A stretch of 21,867 bases of DNA, taken from positions 1 through 21,867 of the IMG/VR virus record IMGVR_UViG_3300023223_000583, one strand, 5' to 3'. Under the pieces are notes generated by a model. The model had not been told where the DNA came from. It did no database searches and worked only from the letters and a program-made list of their open reading frames with translations. Positions 1 through 8,300 of the stretch are shown here, one piece after another. How positions within the stretch are numbered: position 1 is the first letter of the stretch; each line of letters opens with the position of its first letter. The stretch comes from a virus. The position numbers were made by a program, and so were the translations under genes.

Positions 1-2
1 AA

Positions 3-380
3 AAAAAGGGTATCGTAGATGACACAGAGATCATCACCGCGAACAAAACGTTAAGGGATGATGAGTCAGGCAAGACTATTTATATTGCCACGGACGCATG
101 AGTAATAACTCTTCCATCCGCTAAACCGGGTCTTGAATATACGCTGATCAACTCAGGCGCAGACGGTAACAATATCGTTACTGTTTCTCCTGCTGCTGCT
201 GATGCGGTATTCGGATCAATAGCCAATGCTGCCGCTGATGTGGTTGCAGGTGGTGTGGTTGATAAGGATTGGATCAATACAAAAGCAACCGCAAACAAAG
301 GGGACCGATGTACCCTTATTGCTGGTGCCGGAGGTTGGTTCATCAAGGATGGTGTAGGTATTTGGGCGTCAGAAGCGTAA
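3..380 (+). CDS. Partial beta-rich virion decoration or fibre-like protein with in-frame TGA
   Basis: The reading frame enters from the left edge and ends at TAA 378-380, but TGA interrupts it at 99-101. Coding character continues on both sides: before it TLRDDESGKTIYIATDA, after it VITLPSAKPGLEYTLINSG. Together these read as one continuous beta-strand domain of the kind seen in phage head-decoration and fibre proteins, where a 'tool-of-attachment' strand is followed by a 'TLP..GLEYTLIN' segment. No ATG restart follows the TGA in frame; the first candidate is an internal GTG much further on. The stop could be a nonsense mutation, a sequencing error (TTA or GGA to TGA) or programmed readthrough. 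TGA is a normal stop elsewhere in the window, so global recoding is not the explanation. The 5' end and total length are unknown. The function is inferred from fold-like pattern only. Confidence 0.55.
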
Positions 381-384
381 GCAG

Positions 385-1536
385 ATGATTCTCGGATTTG
401 TAGAGGATTTCACTAGTAATGTTGCATTGGATTCAGAGTTAACCTCTGTTCCTGATAGCGGCATGTATTTCAACAGTGGAGTACATGAAAGCGTTACTAT
501 TGATAATCTTCTACACTTCCTACCCAATTTAGATTTTACATTCGCAGCGTATGTTGCAGGTACCACCTACGGAAAATTTGAAGACAGCAGGATCAAAACC
601 GACATCGTTACTTCAGGCGGTAAAATCTTCAAATCAATTGCTGCAGGAAATATCGGTAATACTCCGGCTACTCCCTCCGCATTCTGGCTCGAGACAAATA
701 TCGAATCATTACGATTAAAGACATTTATTTTTAAAGTTCAGGACAAAGTACAGGCCGAGCTTAAGTTAACCCAACGCCTAGTGGACAACCAATACTTGTA
801 TAGTGTTGGCGATGTGGTTAAAGACGTTAAGGTTGTATTATCCGGGGACTTCAGTGGGATGGCATTCGAGCCTAAAGGATCGGATTATGTAGCTATTAAG
901 ATCAACGAAATAGCTCTTCAGGCTCCCGTTGTGGGACCGGTTGATTTATTCGTTATTAACCAGGGAGTGTTAATAGATACCATATCATTAACGACCAATA
1001 TAGATGGCCGGTTGGTATTCCAGCCCATAACTAATAAGATATTATTTGGTAAGGGGAGATTCATACTTGCATTTGCTTCCCAGGACGTATTTACCAATAG
1101 CTCATTTATAGATCCGTTGAAATTCGATGGCTTTGTAGCCTATACAGTAACGGGTCAAGGGTCAACAGCCGAGGACGCCAATTATACTCTTAACAGTGTT
1201 GGGAATGGTCTTAATTTCAATATCTCAGCTTTTCTGGACTCTGACATCTATGTAAGAGATAACTTCGTTTATTTCGCAAGTTTCATCCAGGCAACATTCG
1301 AACTTGAAGCCCTGCAGGTATATTTGAGAAATGCCAATAACCGGAGTAACCGGCAACAGCGGATCCAGATGAATGATAATCTATTGATTACCGAAACAAA
1401 AGATTTAACAACTAACACTGCAGCAAGGAAGTTCCAAAGGGAGCGTAAGCTGGCTGTTAAACAATTAGAGAAAACATTTGATAGAGAAATATCCGGAGGG
1501 GATGATCCTATTGAAATAAAAATCGAATCAGTATAA
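385..1536 (+). CDS. Putative virion structural protein, 383 aa, unknown family
   Basis: Starts at ATG 385, four bases after the preceding stop, and ends at TAA 1534-1536. I do not recognise the family. The body (about residues 1-300) alternates short hydrophobic and polar stretches typical of beta-sandwich virion proteins. There is no signal peptide and no membrane segment. The C-terminal 70 residues change character to charged and helical (NNRSNRQQR, then KFQRERKLAVKQLEKTFDRE), which could be a peripheral anchoring or oligomerisation segment. Its place between a decoration-like gene and the neck/tail genes suggests a head-associated or head-tail junction role. That is inference from synteny only. 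Confidence 0.7.
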   Translation: MILGFVEDFTSNVALDSELTSVPDSGMYFNSGVHESVTIDNLLHFLPNLDFTFAAYVAGTTYGKFEDSRIKTDIVTSGGKIFKSIAAGNIGNTPATPSAFWLETNIESLRLKTFIFKVQDKVQAELKLTQRLVDNQYLYSVGDVVKDVKVVLSGDFSGMAFEPKGSDYVAIKINEIALQAPVVGPVDLFVINQGVLIDTISLTTNIDGRLVFQPITNKILFGKGRFILAFASQDVFTNSSFIDPLKFDGFVAYTVTGQGSTAEDANYTLNSVGNGLNFNISAFLDSDIYVRDNFVYFASFIQATFELEALQVYLRNANNRSNRQQRIQMNDNLLITETKDLTTNTAARKFQRERKLAVKQLEKTFDREISGGDDPIEIKIESV

Positions 1537-1545
1537 ATTATTATC

Positions 1546-2061
1546 ATGGCAGTAGAAATCACAAAAAAAGGCGGTACGATAAAAGTTGATGAAGGCGGTA
1601 CCATTGAATATTATCCAATCGACGATGTGCTTATTAAAGTAGAGAGCACAAATTTAGTCCTGTATCACCAACTTAAGCAATTTGCTAGGTTTGAGTTCGC
1701 TGATATAACTCTTCCTGCCGGAGCAGACATTGAAGAGAAGGCCGATGCAATTGCAATCTTATCGCTTGGGGCTGATGCTCCTGCTGTTTGGAGTGCTAAG
1801 GCTCAGATAAGCCCTAATGATACAGGTACAATTAATATCGCCGCCAATCCAGATAGAAAGGTTGTAAGAATTTCTAACGACATTAATGGAGAGCGATCAT
1901 ACTTCTTATTTGGTGATTTTCTCCCTGTGTTTGAGGAAGATATCTTAATCGATAAAGGAATTACTTTCATATTTCCTGTTGCTGAATCAGGTGCAGACAA
2001 GATTAGGTTTGTCATGGAGACCGGAAAAACTACAACAATAACTTATCAGGAGGCAACGTAA
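1546..2061 (+). CDS. Small putative virion protein, 171 aa
   Basis: ATG 1546 to TAA 2059-2061; the last base of the stop is the first base of the next ATG (TAATG). The protein is acidic and beta-rich, opens with a duplicated Gly-Gly-Thr-Ile element (GGTIKVDE, GGTIEYYP) and has no membrane segment or cysteine motif. The second half (ISPNDTGTINIAANPDRKVVRISN) resembles the strand-loop pattern of phage neck or decoration proteins. No family can be named with confidence. Its position among single-domain proteins upstream of the tail tube supports a structural or head-completion role. Confidence 0.65.
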   Translation: MAVEITKKGGTIKVDEGGTIEYYPIDDVLIKVESTNLVLYHQLKQFARFEFADITLPAGADIEEKADAIAILSLGADAPAVWSAKAQISPNDTGTINIAANPDRKVVRISNDINGERSYFLFGDFLPVFEEDILIDKGITFIFPVAESGADKIRFVMETGKTTTITYQEAT

Positions 2062-2414
2062 TGAGAGAAATAGGCAAACAACAAGTAACCTCGGAGATCG
2101 TTACTATTACAGGGTCAACTTATACCATAGATTACAATAACCTTAAAACATCTATAGTTAACCTGTGTCTTAATATTAATGTTGCTGCGGTTACAATTAC
2201 TGCCGTAAACTTTGATATGCATGCGAAATTACAACTAATGTGTATAATTAAAACGGCCGGAGCAGTAGTAACTTTTGATTCATCATTTGATATGTCTGAT
2301 AATAATGATGCGGCATTAAGCGGATTGGATGACATGAATACTTATATCCTTATGGGGGATATGTCAGGTGGTGGTCTTCACCAAATAGGAACAATGGGTA
2401 AAATAGCTGCATAA
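2061..2414 (+). CDS. Small beta-rich head or decoration-type protein, 117 aa
   Basis: ATG 2061 overlaps the previous stop by one base. It is preceded by a textbook Shine-Dalgarno AGGAGG (2048-2053) seven bases upstream, which fixes the start and is stronger than for most genes here. The protein is almost all beta-strand, rich in Val, Ile, Thr and Asn, with a 'TYTIDYNN ... VNLCLNINVAAVTITAV' pattern. This recalls the domain in the truncated gene at the left edge, so the two may be paralogous decoration modules; that similarity was judged by eye. The Gly-rich C-terminus (GDMSGGGLHQIG) could be a surface loop. Confidence 0.65.
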   Translation: MREIGKQQVTSEIVTITGSTYTIDYNNLKTSIVNLCLNINVAAVTITAVNFDMHAKLQLMCIIKTAGAVVTFDSSFDMSDNNDAALSGLDDMNTYILMGDMSGGGLHQIGTMGKIAA

Positions 2415-2416
2415 GA

Positions 2417-2983
2417 ATGGCCACGGTATTAAAAACGGACCCAGTCGGATTGGATGTATTTTTAAATTCAATGCAGATCAGCCTGTTTAACTTCCTGACA
2501 ACTGATGATATCAAAGTTCCTTGGACAAAGTATGAAAGCTTTCACAGGGCTTATAAGAATCCAAAGAACGGCTTAATGATCCCTGAGATTTACACTGCTG
2601 ATGGGGAGTACAAGGATATATTGTTTAATGATGAGTTTAATGTAACATCCTTTTTCCTTGCCGACGATACCAGGACAGATGATCTTGAAATTATTACTCA
2701 GAGAATATCAATAATCTTTCAAGGCAAACTGGACAAGCTTTATCCGTTAATTGATCACAGGGCTGATGAGGAAATGAATTTTGATATCCTAAATGCGGTT
2801 AAGGCTTTCCCGCCGATGCGTGATAAAGATATCACCATGGTAACCGGAATAAGAAATGTCTATGCAGAACTTAATTTGAATAATCTCGTAGACTTTGACG
2901 ACATGAGTAAATTTCATGTGGTGAAAGTTGATGTTGATGCAACCTATTATTCAGGTTGTGAAAATGTGGGAACTATTGCTTAA
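2417..2983 (+). CDS. Candidate tail-completion or tail-terminator protein, 188 aa
   Basis: ATG 2417 follows the previous stop by two bases; it ends at TAA 2981-2983. This is a soluble alpha/beta protein with no membrane segment. It has an N-terminal helix-rich section (DVFLNSMQISLFNFLTTDD), then beta strands (DLEIITQRISIIFQGKLDKLYP) and a closing strand (SKFHVVKVDVDATYYSGCENVG). Length, fold pattern and location as the last gene before the promoter and tail-tube gene match tail-terminator or tail-completion proteins of long-tailed phages. No diagnostic motif is visible, so the role rests on synteny. Confidence 0.6.
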   Translation: MATVLKTDPVGLDVFLNSMQISLFNFLTTDDIKVPWTKYESFHRAYKNPKNGLMIPEIYTADGEYKDILFNDEFNVTSFFLADDTRTDDLEIITQRISIIFQGKLDKLYPLIDHRADEEMNFDILNAVKAFPPMRDKDITMVTGIRNVYAELNLNNLVDFDDMSKFHVVKVDVDATYYSGCENVGTIA

Positions 2984-2998
2984 AAAAAATTAATTTCA

Positions 2999-3026
2999 TT
3001 TGCATAAAAGAAAAATTATATATTTG
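2999..3026 (+). promoter_or_regulatory. Bacteroidetes-type promoter for the tail tube unit
   Basis: TTTG at 2999-3002, a 16-base spacer, then TATATTTG at 3019-3026 (consensus TAnnTTTG). Transcription would start near 3032-3034, giving a short A+T-rich leader to ATG 3060. The gap is the only sizeable non-coding space in the rightward structural genes and sits before the most highly expressed tail gene. The spacer is slightly shorter than the usual 17-23 bases. Confidence 0.7.
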
Positions 3027-3059
3027 TAAAACGATTATCTAAATCCTAAATAAAAAATT

Positions 3060-3995
3060 ATGGCTGCAGAATTATGTTTATGTGGAGGAACTGGAAACAC
3101 AGGACAATCCAATTGCCAATCAATATTCGATAGACTTTTCGGAATAATTGCAGTCGAATACCTTGATGCTTCAGGCGCGGTAAACACCGTTGATCCAAGC
3201 GTTACAATCGATCAGGCCTTCGTCGATGCAAAAATAAATAACGTTGATATTTTAAAAAGATGGTTTCCAATAATGAACATTTCCACTGTTGAACAGTTGA
3301 GAGCTGAGGACTTAACTGAAACAATCGACAACGTTGATGTTAATGCAGAGCAGGGAGCCAAATCGGTTATGTTTGATCTTCTTAAGCATGGCCCTGAGTA
3401 CATTGGCCAAATGAATCAATGGAAATGTAAAAAATTCTCTTACTTCGGAGTTGACTTGGCCGGTAACTTAATCGGAATGGTTCAGCCTGACGGTCTACTT
3501 GCCCCAATCAGGGCTGACGAAAGGACTCTATCAAATATTCTTGTTGATACAACTTCGGCCCCGATTATCCAGAGAGTAAGAACTAAATTCTTTTTCGATC
3601 CTAAAGAGAGAGATGAAAACCTTAGATTCATCAAGCAAGAGGATATCACTGCAGACCTTCTTAAAATACAAGGGTTGTTTGATATTCTTGCTTCAATTGT
3701 TGCCGGATCTATTTCGACTACAGATTTCAAACTTGAGCTTTCATCTATATTCGGAGGACTTCCTAAAAGGAATCCGCTTAAAGGATTTTTGGAACCGGAT
3801 TTTGATTTAAATGAAATCACTCCGACTCCAGGCGTGATTGTAATTACATCTGTTACGGAAAATCCGGACGGAACTTATCAGGTTGTTTTCCCTCTTGCAA
3901 CCACAGGAGATGTATTAAGACTTACTCTTAAGACTACTGTTAAGGGATTTGATGACGCTGAGTCGTTGCAAAAATTGGATATTCTTATACCGTAA
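3060..3995 (+). CDS. Probable major tail tube protein, 311 aa
   Basis: ATG 3060 follows a strong promoter and an A-rich leader; it ends at TAA 3993-3995. The N-terminus is Cys/Gly-rich (ELCLCGGTGNTGQSNC), followed by an alpha/beta core. The last 60 or so residues (PTPGVIVITSVTENPDGTYQ onward) look like an added beta-sandwich (Ig- or FN-like) domain, as many siphophage tail tube proteins carry. Supporting context: its own promoter, a stop followed by small chaperone-sized genes, an intrinsic terminator, then the tape measure. This matches the order tube, chaperones, tape measure. No catalytic motif is present. A major virion protein of another kind cannot be excluded. Confidence 0.65.
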   Translation: MAAELCLCGGTGNTGQSNCQSIFDRLFGIIAVEYLDASGAVNTVDPSVTIDQAFVDAKINNVDILKRWFPIMNISTVEQLRAEDLTETIDNVDVNAEQGAKSVMFDLLKHGPEYIGQMNQWKCKKFSYFGVDLAGNLIGMVQPDGLLAPIRADERTLSNILVDTTSAPIIQRVRTKFFFDPKERDENLRFIKQEDITADLLKIQGLFDILASIVAGSISTTDFKLELSSIFGGLPKRNPLKGFLEPDFDLNEITPTPGVIVITSVTENPDGTYQVVFPLATTGDVLRLTLKTTVKGFDDAESLQKLDILIP

Positions 3996-4000
3996 CCTTA

Positions 4001-4156
4001 GTGCAGGAATTTATAACGGTCGGAACTGCTGAGATAAGAATATCTCAATGGGTAAAATTTAAAACAATTAAAACGCTGACCAAAGCTCTAAAGGATAAAG
4101 GCATGACGCTGGATCCTCAAGCAGTTTGGGAAGCTTTACAACCATTTAAAAACTGA
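4001..4156 (+). CDS. Small protein (51 aa) in tail assembly chaperone position, GTG start
   Basis: An open frame from GTG 4001 to TGA 4154-4156, five bases after the tail tube stop. It encodes a basic, helical product (ISQWVKFKTIKTLTKALKDK, then LDPQAVWEALQPFKN). The frame is the -1 frame relative to the tail tube gene and stays open from about 3962, so it could also be reached by ribosomal frameshifting near CAAAAATTG (3968-3976). That is not a canonical slippery heptamer. Without the gene this 170-base gap would be empty. No Shine-Dalgarno is visible before the GTG. Confidence is limited by the short length and non-ATG start. Confidence 0.5.
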   Translation: MQEFITVGTAEIRISQWVKFKTIKTLTKALKDKGMTLDPQAVWEALQPFKN

Positions 4157-4163
4157 TAGTGTT

Positions 4164-4400
4164 ATGAAAATTAATGGAACAGACTTCCGAATCCTTGCAT
4201 TCAAGGGCATGAGCTTTGAAAAATTCGAGGCTATGTATAAGAAAACAGAATTACCTTTTCCTCGAAAAGAAACTTTTGAGAAGATCCAGAAGGAAATTCC
4301 CAAGGAGGAAAAACGTCTAGCTGCTGAGAAAAAAGCTGCTGAGAAAACACAGAAAGCCGCTGACAAGGCTGCCGAAAAAGAAACTGCCGCTGGTAAATAG
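4164..4400 (+). CDS. Small Lys/Ala-rich protein (78 aa) in tail assembly chaperone position
   Basis: ATG 4164 to TAG 4398-4400, seven bases after the preceding stop. The N-terminal 50 residues look like a compact domain (MKINGTDFRILAFKGMSFEKF), and the C-terminal 30 are a repetitive charged helix built from Glu-Lys-Ala units (AAEKKAAEKTQKAADKAAEK). It is the last gene before an intrinsic terminator. Two small proteins between tail tube and tape measure is the usual place for chaperones such as lambda gpG/gpGT, but I see no sequence evidence of homology. Confidence 0.7.
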   Translation: MKINGTDFRILAFKGMSFEKFEAMYKKTELPFPRKETFEKIQKEIPKEEKRLAAEKKAAEKTQKAADKAAEKETAAGK

Positions 4401-4428
4401 TATTTTGTATTAGTTATAATGATGGTTT

Positions 4429-4457
4429 AAAGGGAGGCTTCTGGTCTCCCTTTTTTG
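4429..4457 (+). terminator. Intrinsic terminator after the tail tube and chaperone-position genes
   Basis: AAAGGGAG (4429-4436) pairs perfectly with CTCCCTTT (4446-4453) around a nine-base loop; the T run extends to 4456. It lies between TAG 4400 and ATG 4460 and fits a rho-independent terminator. Because the tape measure and tail-tip genes follow in the same direction with no clear new promoter, it more likely acts as a partial terminator that lowers their expression relative to the tail tube. Confidence 0.85.
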
Positions 4458-4459
4458 TT

Positions 4460-4942
4460 ATGAAAAGATTAATTCGACTACTTAAAGCATTTTTAAAATT
4501 GAACGTTGACCAAATCGCTATAGGGATTTATCAACAAGACGATGTTCAAAATCTTATTATCGAATTAAATACTCAGAACCAATTATTTGATAAGGGGGAG
4601 GATTCTATAGGGGCAACGCTTGAGTCCATTGGCGGTCCATATTCACCGGTAACAATTGAGGGGTTACCGGGTCCTGGTGGATTCTTAGGAAAAAGGGAAA
4701 GGGGCCTACCATTCGATAGGATTACATTATTTGATAGTGGCGATTTTTACGGCTCATTCAAGGTTGTTCCTTTCCTTGGTGGTTTTAGAATAGAAGCGGA
4801 CACTGTAAAAGACGGGCGCGATCTAAAGATCGACTGGGGTCAAAATATAATAGGATTACAAAATGAAAGTAAAAAAATTCTTATTGAGCTTATTAGGCCG
4901 AAGTTCAAAGCGGAGGTTATCAGGAGATTACTTGCCGCGTGA
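4460..4942 (+). CDS. Conserved phage hypothetical protein, 160 aa
   Basis: ATG 4460, three bases after the terminator T-tract, to TGA 4940-4942. The pattern 'QLFDKGEDS.GATL ... YSPVTIEG' followed by 'RITLFDSGDFYGSFKV' and 'WGQNIIGLQNES' is one I associate with a protein family common in Bacteroidetes phages and prophages just upstream of tail genes. Its molecular role is not established to my knowledge. It is soluble and basic at the N-terminus (MKRLIRLLKAFLKL). It overlaps the next gene by up to 80 bases and may be translationally linked to it. Function is unassigned; tail assembly or head-tail joining is possible by position. Confidence 0.75.
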   Translation: MKRLIRLLKAFLKLNVDQIAIGIYQQDDVQNLIIELNTQNQLFDKGEDSIGATLESIGGPYSPVTIEGLPGPGGFLGKRERGLPFDRITLFDSGDFYGSFKVVPFLGGFRIEADTVKDGRDLKIDWGQNIIGLQNESKKILIELIRPKFKAEVIRRLLAA

Positions 4943-5393
4943 TTTATATTCTACCCTGGAAGAATTACCATGGATAATATGGGTCAAGATCCAGGAAACC
5001 GGAGAGCTATCCTTGTTATCAAAAAATGGTAATCAGTTCTCCAATTCTAAGCTTGCTGATGCCTGGGCGCTTCTCGAGGATCAATACTTTAGAGAGCATG
5101 GTCAGACAGAAGATTATACTAAATGGATCCGGTTAAGAATGGAAATCCATGAAATGCGACTTGAGTTCCTAATCGAACAAGACAGGAAGATTCTCAATTT
5201 TATCGAGCAGAAGGAAGCCGAGTTGAAGGAAATGGAGGAGTCCGGAGAAAAGATTAAATTTGACGAAGTAATACCTTCTTTGGAAATTCGATTAAAATTT
5301 ACACTAAATGAAAACTTAATTAGTACAAAGAAAGTATATCAGTATATTGAAATATTAAGTAAAAAGCCGGCAAGTGTCAGATCAGATAGATAA
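4863..5393 (+). CDS. Conserved phage protein upstream of the tape measure (176 aa, start uncertain)
   Basis: The frame is open from ATG 4863 to TAA 5391-5393. The conserved-looking part begins at YLPRDLYSTLEELPWIIWVK, and the rest is a long charged helix region (DYTKWIRLRMEIHEMRLEFL, KEAELKEMEESGEKIKFDEV). The ATG start gives an 80-base overlap with the previous gene and a basic 23-residue leader. The alternative TTG 4932 follows AGGAG (4922-4926) at good spacing and starts right at the conserved segment, so the shorter product is quite possible. The gene ends inside the tape measure start (20-base overlap). The position directly before the tape measure is that of a tail assembly chaperone, but no homology is visible. 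Confidence 0.75.
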   Translation: MKVKKFLLSLLGRSSKRRLSGDYLPRDLYSTLEELPWIIWVKIQETGELSLLSKNGNQFSNSKLADAWALLEDQYFREHGQTEDYTKWIRLRMEIHEMRLEFLIEQDRKILNFIEQKEAELKEMEESGEKIKFDEVIPSLEIRLKFTLNENLISTKKVYQYIEILSKKPASVRSDR

Positions 5394-8300
5394 TAATGAA
5401 TTATTTGGTGGTGATCTTTTTGGGGGTAATCCCCTCAAGAATATACAGATTTTACTTCCGCTTGTACAGCAACTCAATACTGAATTTACAAATTTAGGCA
5501 AGACTTTGAAGTCAGCTTTTGGAGCTGGAGCCCTTCCGAAAACAAAAAAAGATCTGGATGATTTTACTAAGGCTGAGAAACAGGCCAAGGTTGCCTCCGA
5601 TACTCTGAATAAAACTAAACAGGAGGAACTTAAATTAAGAGAAAGATTAAAGCAGGCTAATTCAGATCAGATTCAGCAAAATGAACAGCTTAAGGTCCAG
5701 TTAACCGAACAGCGGAAAATCAACAAGAATTTAGCCAAAGAAACCTTAGGGCTTGTAAATTCATACGATAGATTAGTAAAGGAAACTAACGAGGCTCAAA
5801 ATAATTTCAAGAAGCTTGCTGCTGAATTTGGGGTCAATTCAACTCAGGCAAAGAAAGCGTCGAAAATTTTCTTGCAATTAGATAATAGATTAAGAAATAT
5901 AAATACTGCCGCCAGGGATGGACGAAGAGATGTGGGCAGGTATTCAATTGCTCTTGGGAATGCGAGAGCCAGATTAATTTCAGTTGCTCAGGCGGCCGGA
6001 ATTACAGGTGGTCTATTTGGTGCATTTAGATTATTCAGGAATGCAACCGAAACCGTAAGGACTTTCGAGAAAGCTAACGCCGAGCTTGCCGGGGTACTAG
6101 GAAAGACCAGAGACGAGATTAGGCCACTTACGGAGGACGCTCTAAGGTTGGGGTCCGTTACCACTAAAACCGCCACAGATGTCAATAAATTACAGATAGC
6201 ATTTTCAAGGTTGGGGTTTTCCCAGGAACAAGTACTTGCCTTAACTGAACCGACTATTAACGGATCTATTGCCCTAAACGCTGGACTGGAAGAAACTGCC
6301 GAGCTTACGGGTGCTATCGTAAATACCTTTGATGATTTTTCAGCCGTTAATGCTCCCGAGATATTAGATCAACTTACAGTAGCAACTCAGAGTAGTGCAC
6401 TAAATTTCGAGAAACTTAATACGTCTCTGCCAATTGTTGCGGGTGCTGCAAACGCTGCCGGGGTTCCGTTTAATAAATTACTGGCGTTATTAGGTAAGCT
6501 TTCCGATGCTGGTATCGACGCAAGTTCTTCGTCGACAGCACTTAGGAATATCTTTATCGAGAGTGCAAAACAGGGATTAAACTACGAAGAAATACTTTCT
6601 AAAATAGTAAATGAGCAGGATAAGTTAACCTCCGCTACAGATGAGTTCGGTAAACGTGCTGCCGTATCTGCAACTGTTCTTTCAGCTAATATTGCGGCAA
6701 CTGAGGAGCTTGCGGAATCTATCGCAAATGCCGGGGGTGCCGCCGAAAGGGTTGCTGAAGAACAACTCGATACTTTAGATGGATCTATACAATTACTTAC
6801 TTCGGCTTGGGAGGGGTTTATACTTTCCCTGAACGATGGCACAGGGGTTATTACTGGGGGACTACGAAGGGCTGTTCAGTTTTTGGCTAAGAACTTAGTA
6901 ACTATACTAAAGGTAATTGGGTCACTTGTGGCTGGATTCATTGCATTTAAAACCGTGTTGATTGTAGTGAGCTTAGCGGCTAAGATTCACGCGATTACTC
7001 TAAGGGCTGCTGCTGCTGCTCAAACATTATTTAACGGAGGGATTAAGATCGGAACGGTTTTAATGAGGCTATTCAATAAGGTAACCAAGCTGAACCCTAT
7101 CGGATTACTGATTGGTGCTTTAACTGCCGCTGCCGTTGCCTTTGGTTTCTTTTCTGATTCTGCAGACGAGGCGACCGAATCGCAAAAGGAATTAAATGAG
7201 GCTGTTAAAGAGGGGCAGAAATTACTTGATGATATCGCGGAACTTGAAGCGAGAGGCAGGACAGTTTCTAAGCTAAGTAAAAAACAATTAAAAGATTTTA
7301 TTGCTGATATAGATACTCGGATAGATGAGAACTCAAGGAAAAATGCAGCAATCTTAAAACAAGAACAGTCTGTCGCTGAACCTATACGTAGATTAAGAGA
7401 GAATCTATTAAATGAAAATATAAGGCTTAATACTGAGTTATTGGAGGCTGATTTAAAAGTATCCCGTAGGCTTGAAATTACTGCCAGATTAAGGCGTAAT
7501 AATGAAGTATTACAGGCTAACCTGACTGTCGACGCTCAAGTAAAAAACTTAGAAGGGTTTACTAAATCTATAAGTATAGAGAACGCTAAACGGCTTCAGA
7601 TTTTAAAGAAGGCAGCCGAAGCACAATTAAGGCTGATCCCTCCTTCTGGTGAAACTGACGAAGAGAAAAAGGCAAGGATTAAGCGTGAAAAATTAAGAGT
7701 CAAAGAGGACGAGGCTAATTTGAAACGGTTCTTGGAATTACAAGCCAATGACGATCGAAGGGCTGAAAATGCACGTAAGGCTCGTATTGACTTAGCTAAG
7801 TTTATTGCATTTACAGAGGAAGATCAGGTCGCTGCGGTTATCCGACAAAGAAACAAAGACCTTGAGAATTTAGACTTGACAGAGGACGAACGGATTTTAA
7901 TTATTACTAAGGCTGAAAAAGATATTTCTGATATTCGACAGAAATTCCGGGATGCTGAAAAAGTGGCATCGGATGAGGCTGCTGAACAACAAAAGATTAA
8001 GGATGATGAAGCTGCCGAATTAAAAAAGAAAAGAATTCAAGATGCGGTTGATACCGTAAATGCCATAGCCAATATTCAACGCAAGGCTTTTGACGAAAGA
8101 ATTAAATTAATCGACAAAGAAATAAATGCATCCAAAAAAAGAGAGGATGCATTTCGGGCCTTAGCTCAAAAAGGCAGTGAGGACGCCGAGGAAAACCTTG
8201 CATTTGAACAAAGAAAGCAAGCTGAAGCGGAAAGAGAACGGGAACGCCAAATTAGGCGGCAGGCGAATATTGAATTAATTATCACCGGGATAAATACTTT

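Noticed and set aside
99-101. Genome-wide TGA recoding (alternative genetic code)
   Set aside because: TGA ends many clear genes here (for example 4942, 10749, 17021, 18525 and several leftward genes), directly followed by or overlapping the next start. The single internal TGA is therefore a local event.
5382-6842. Several leftward open frames opposite the tape measure gene
   Set aside because: They lie entirely antisense to a long, clearly coding gene, have no operon context and look like shadows of its codon bias.
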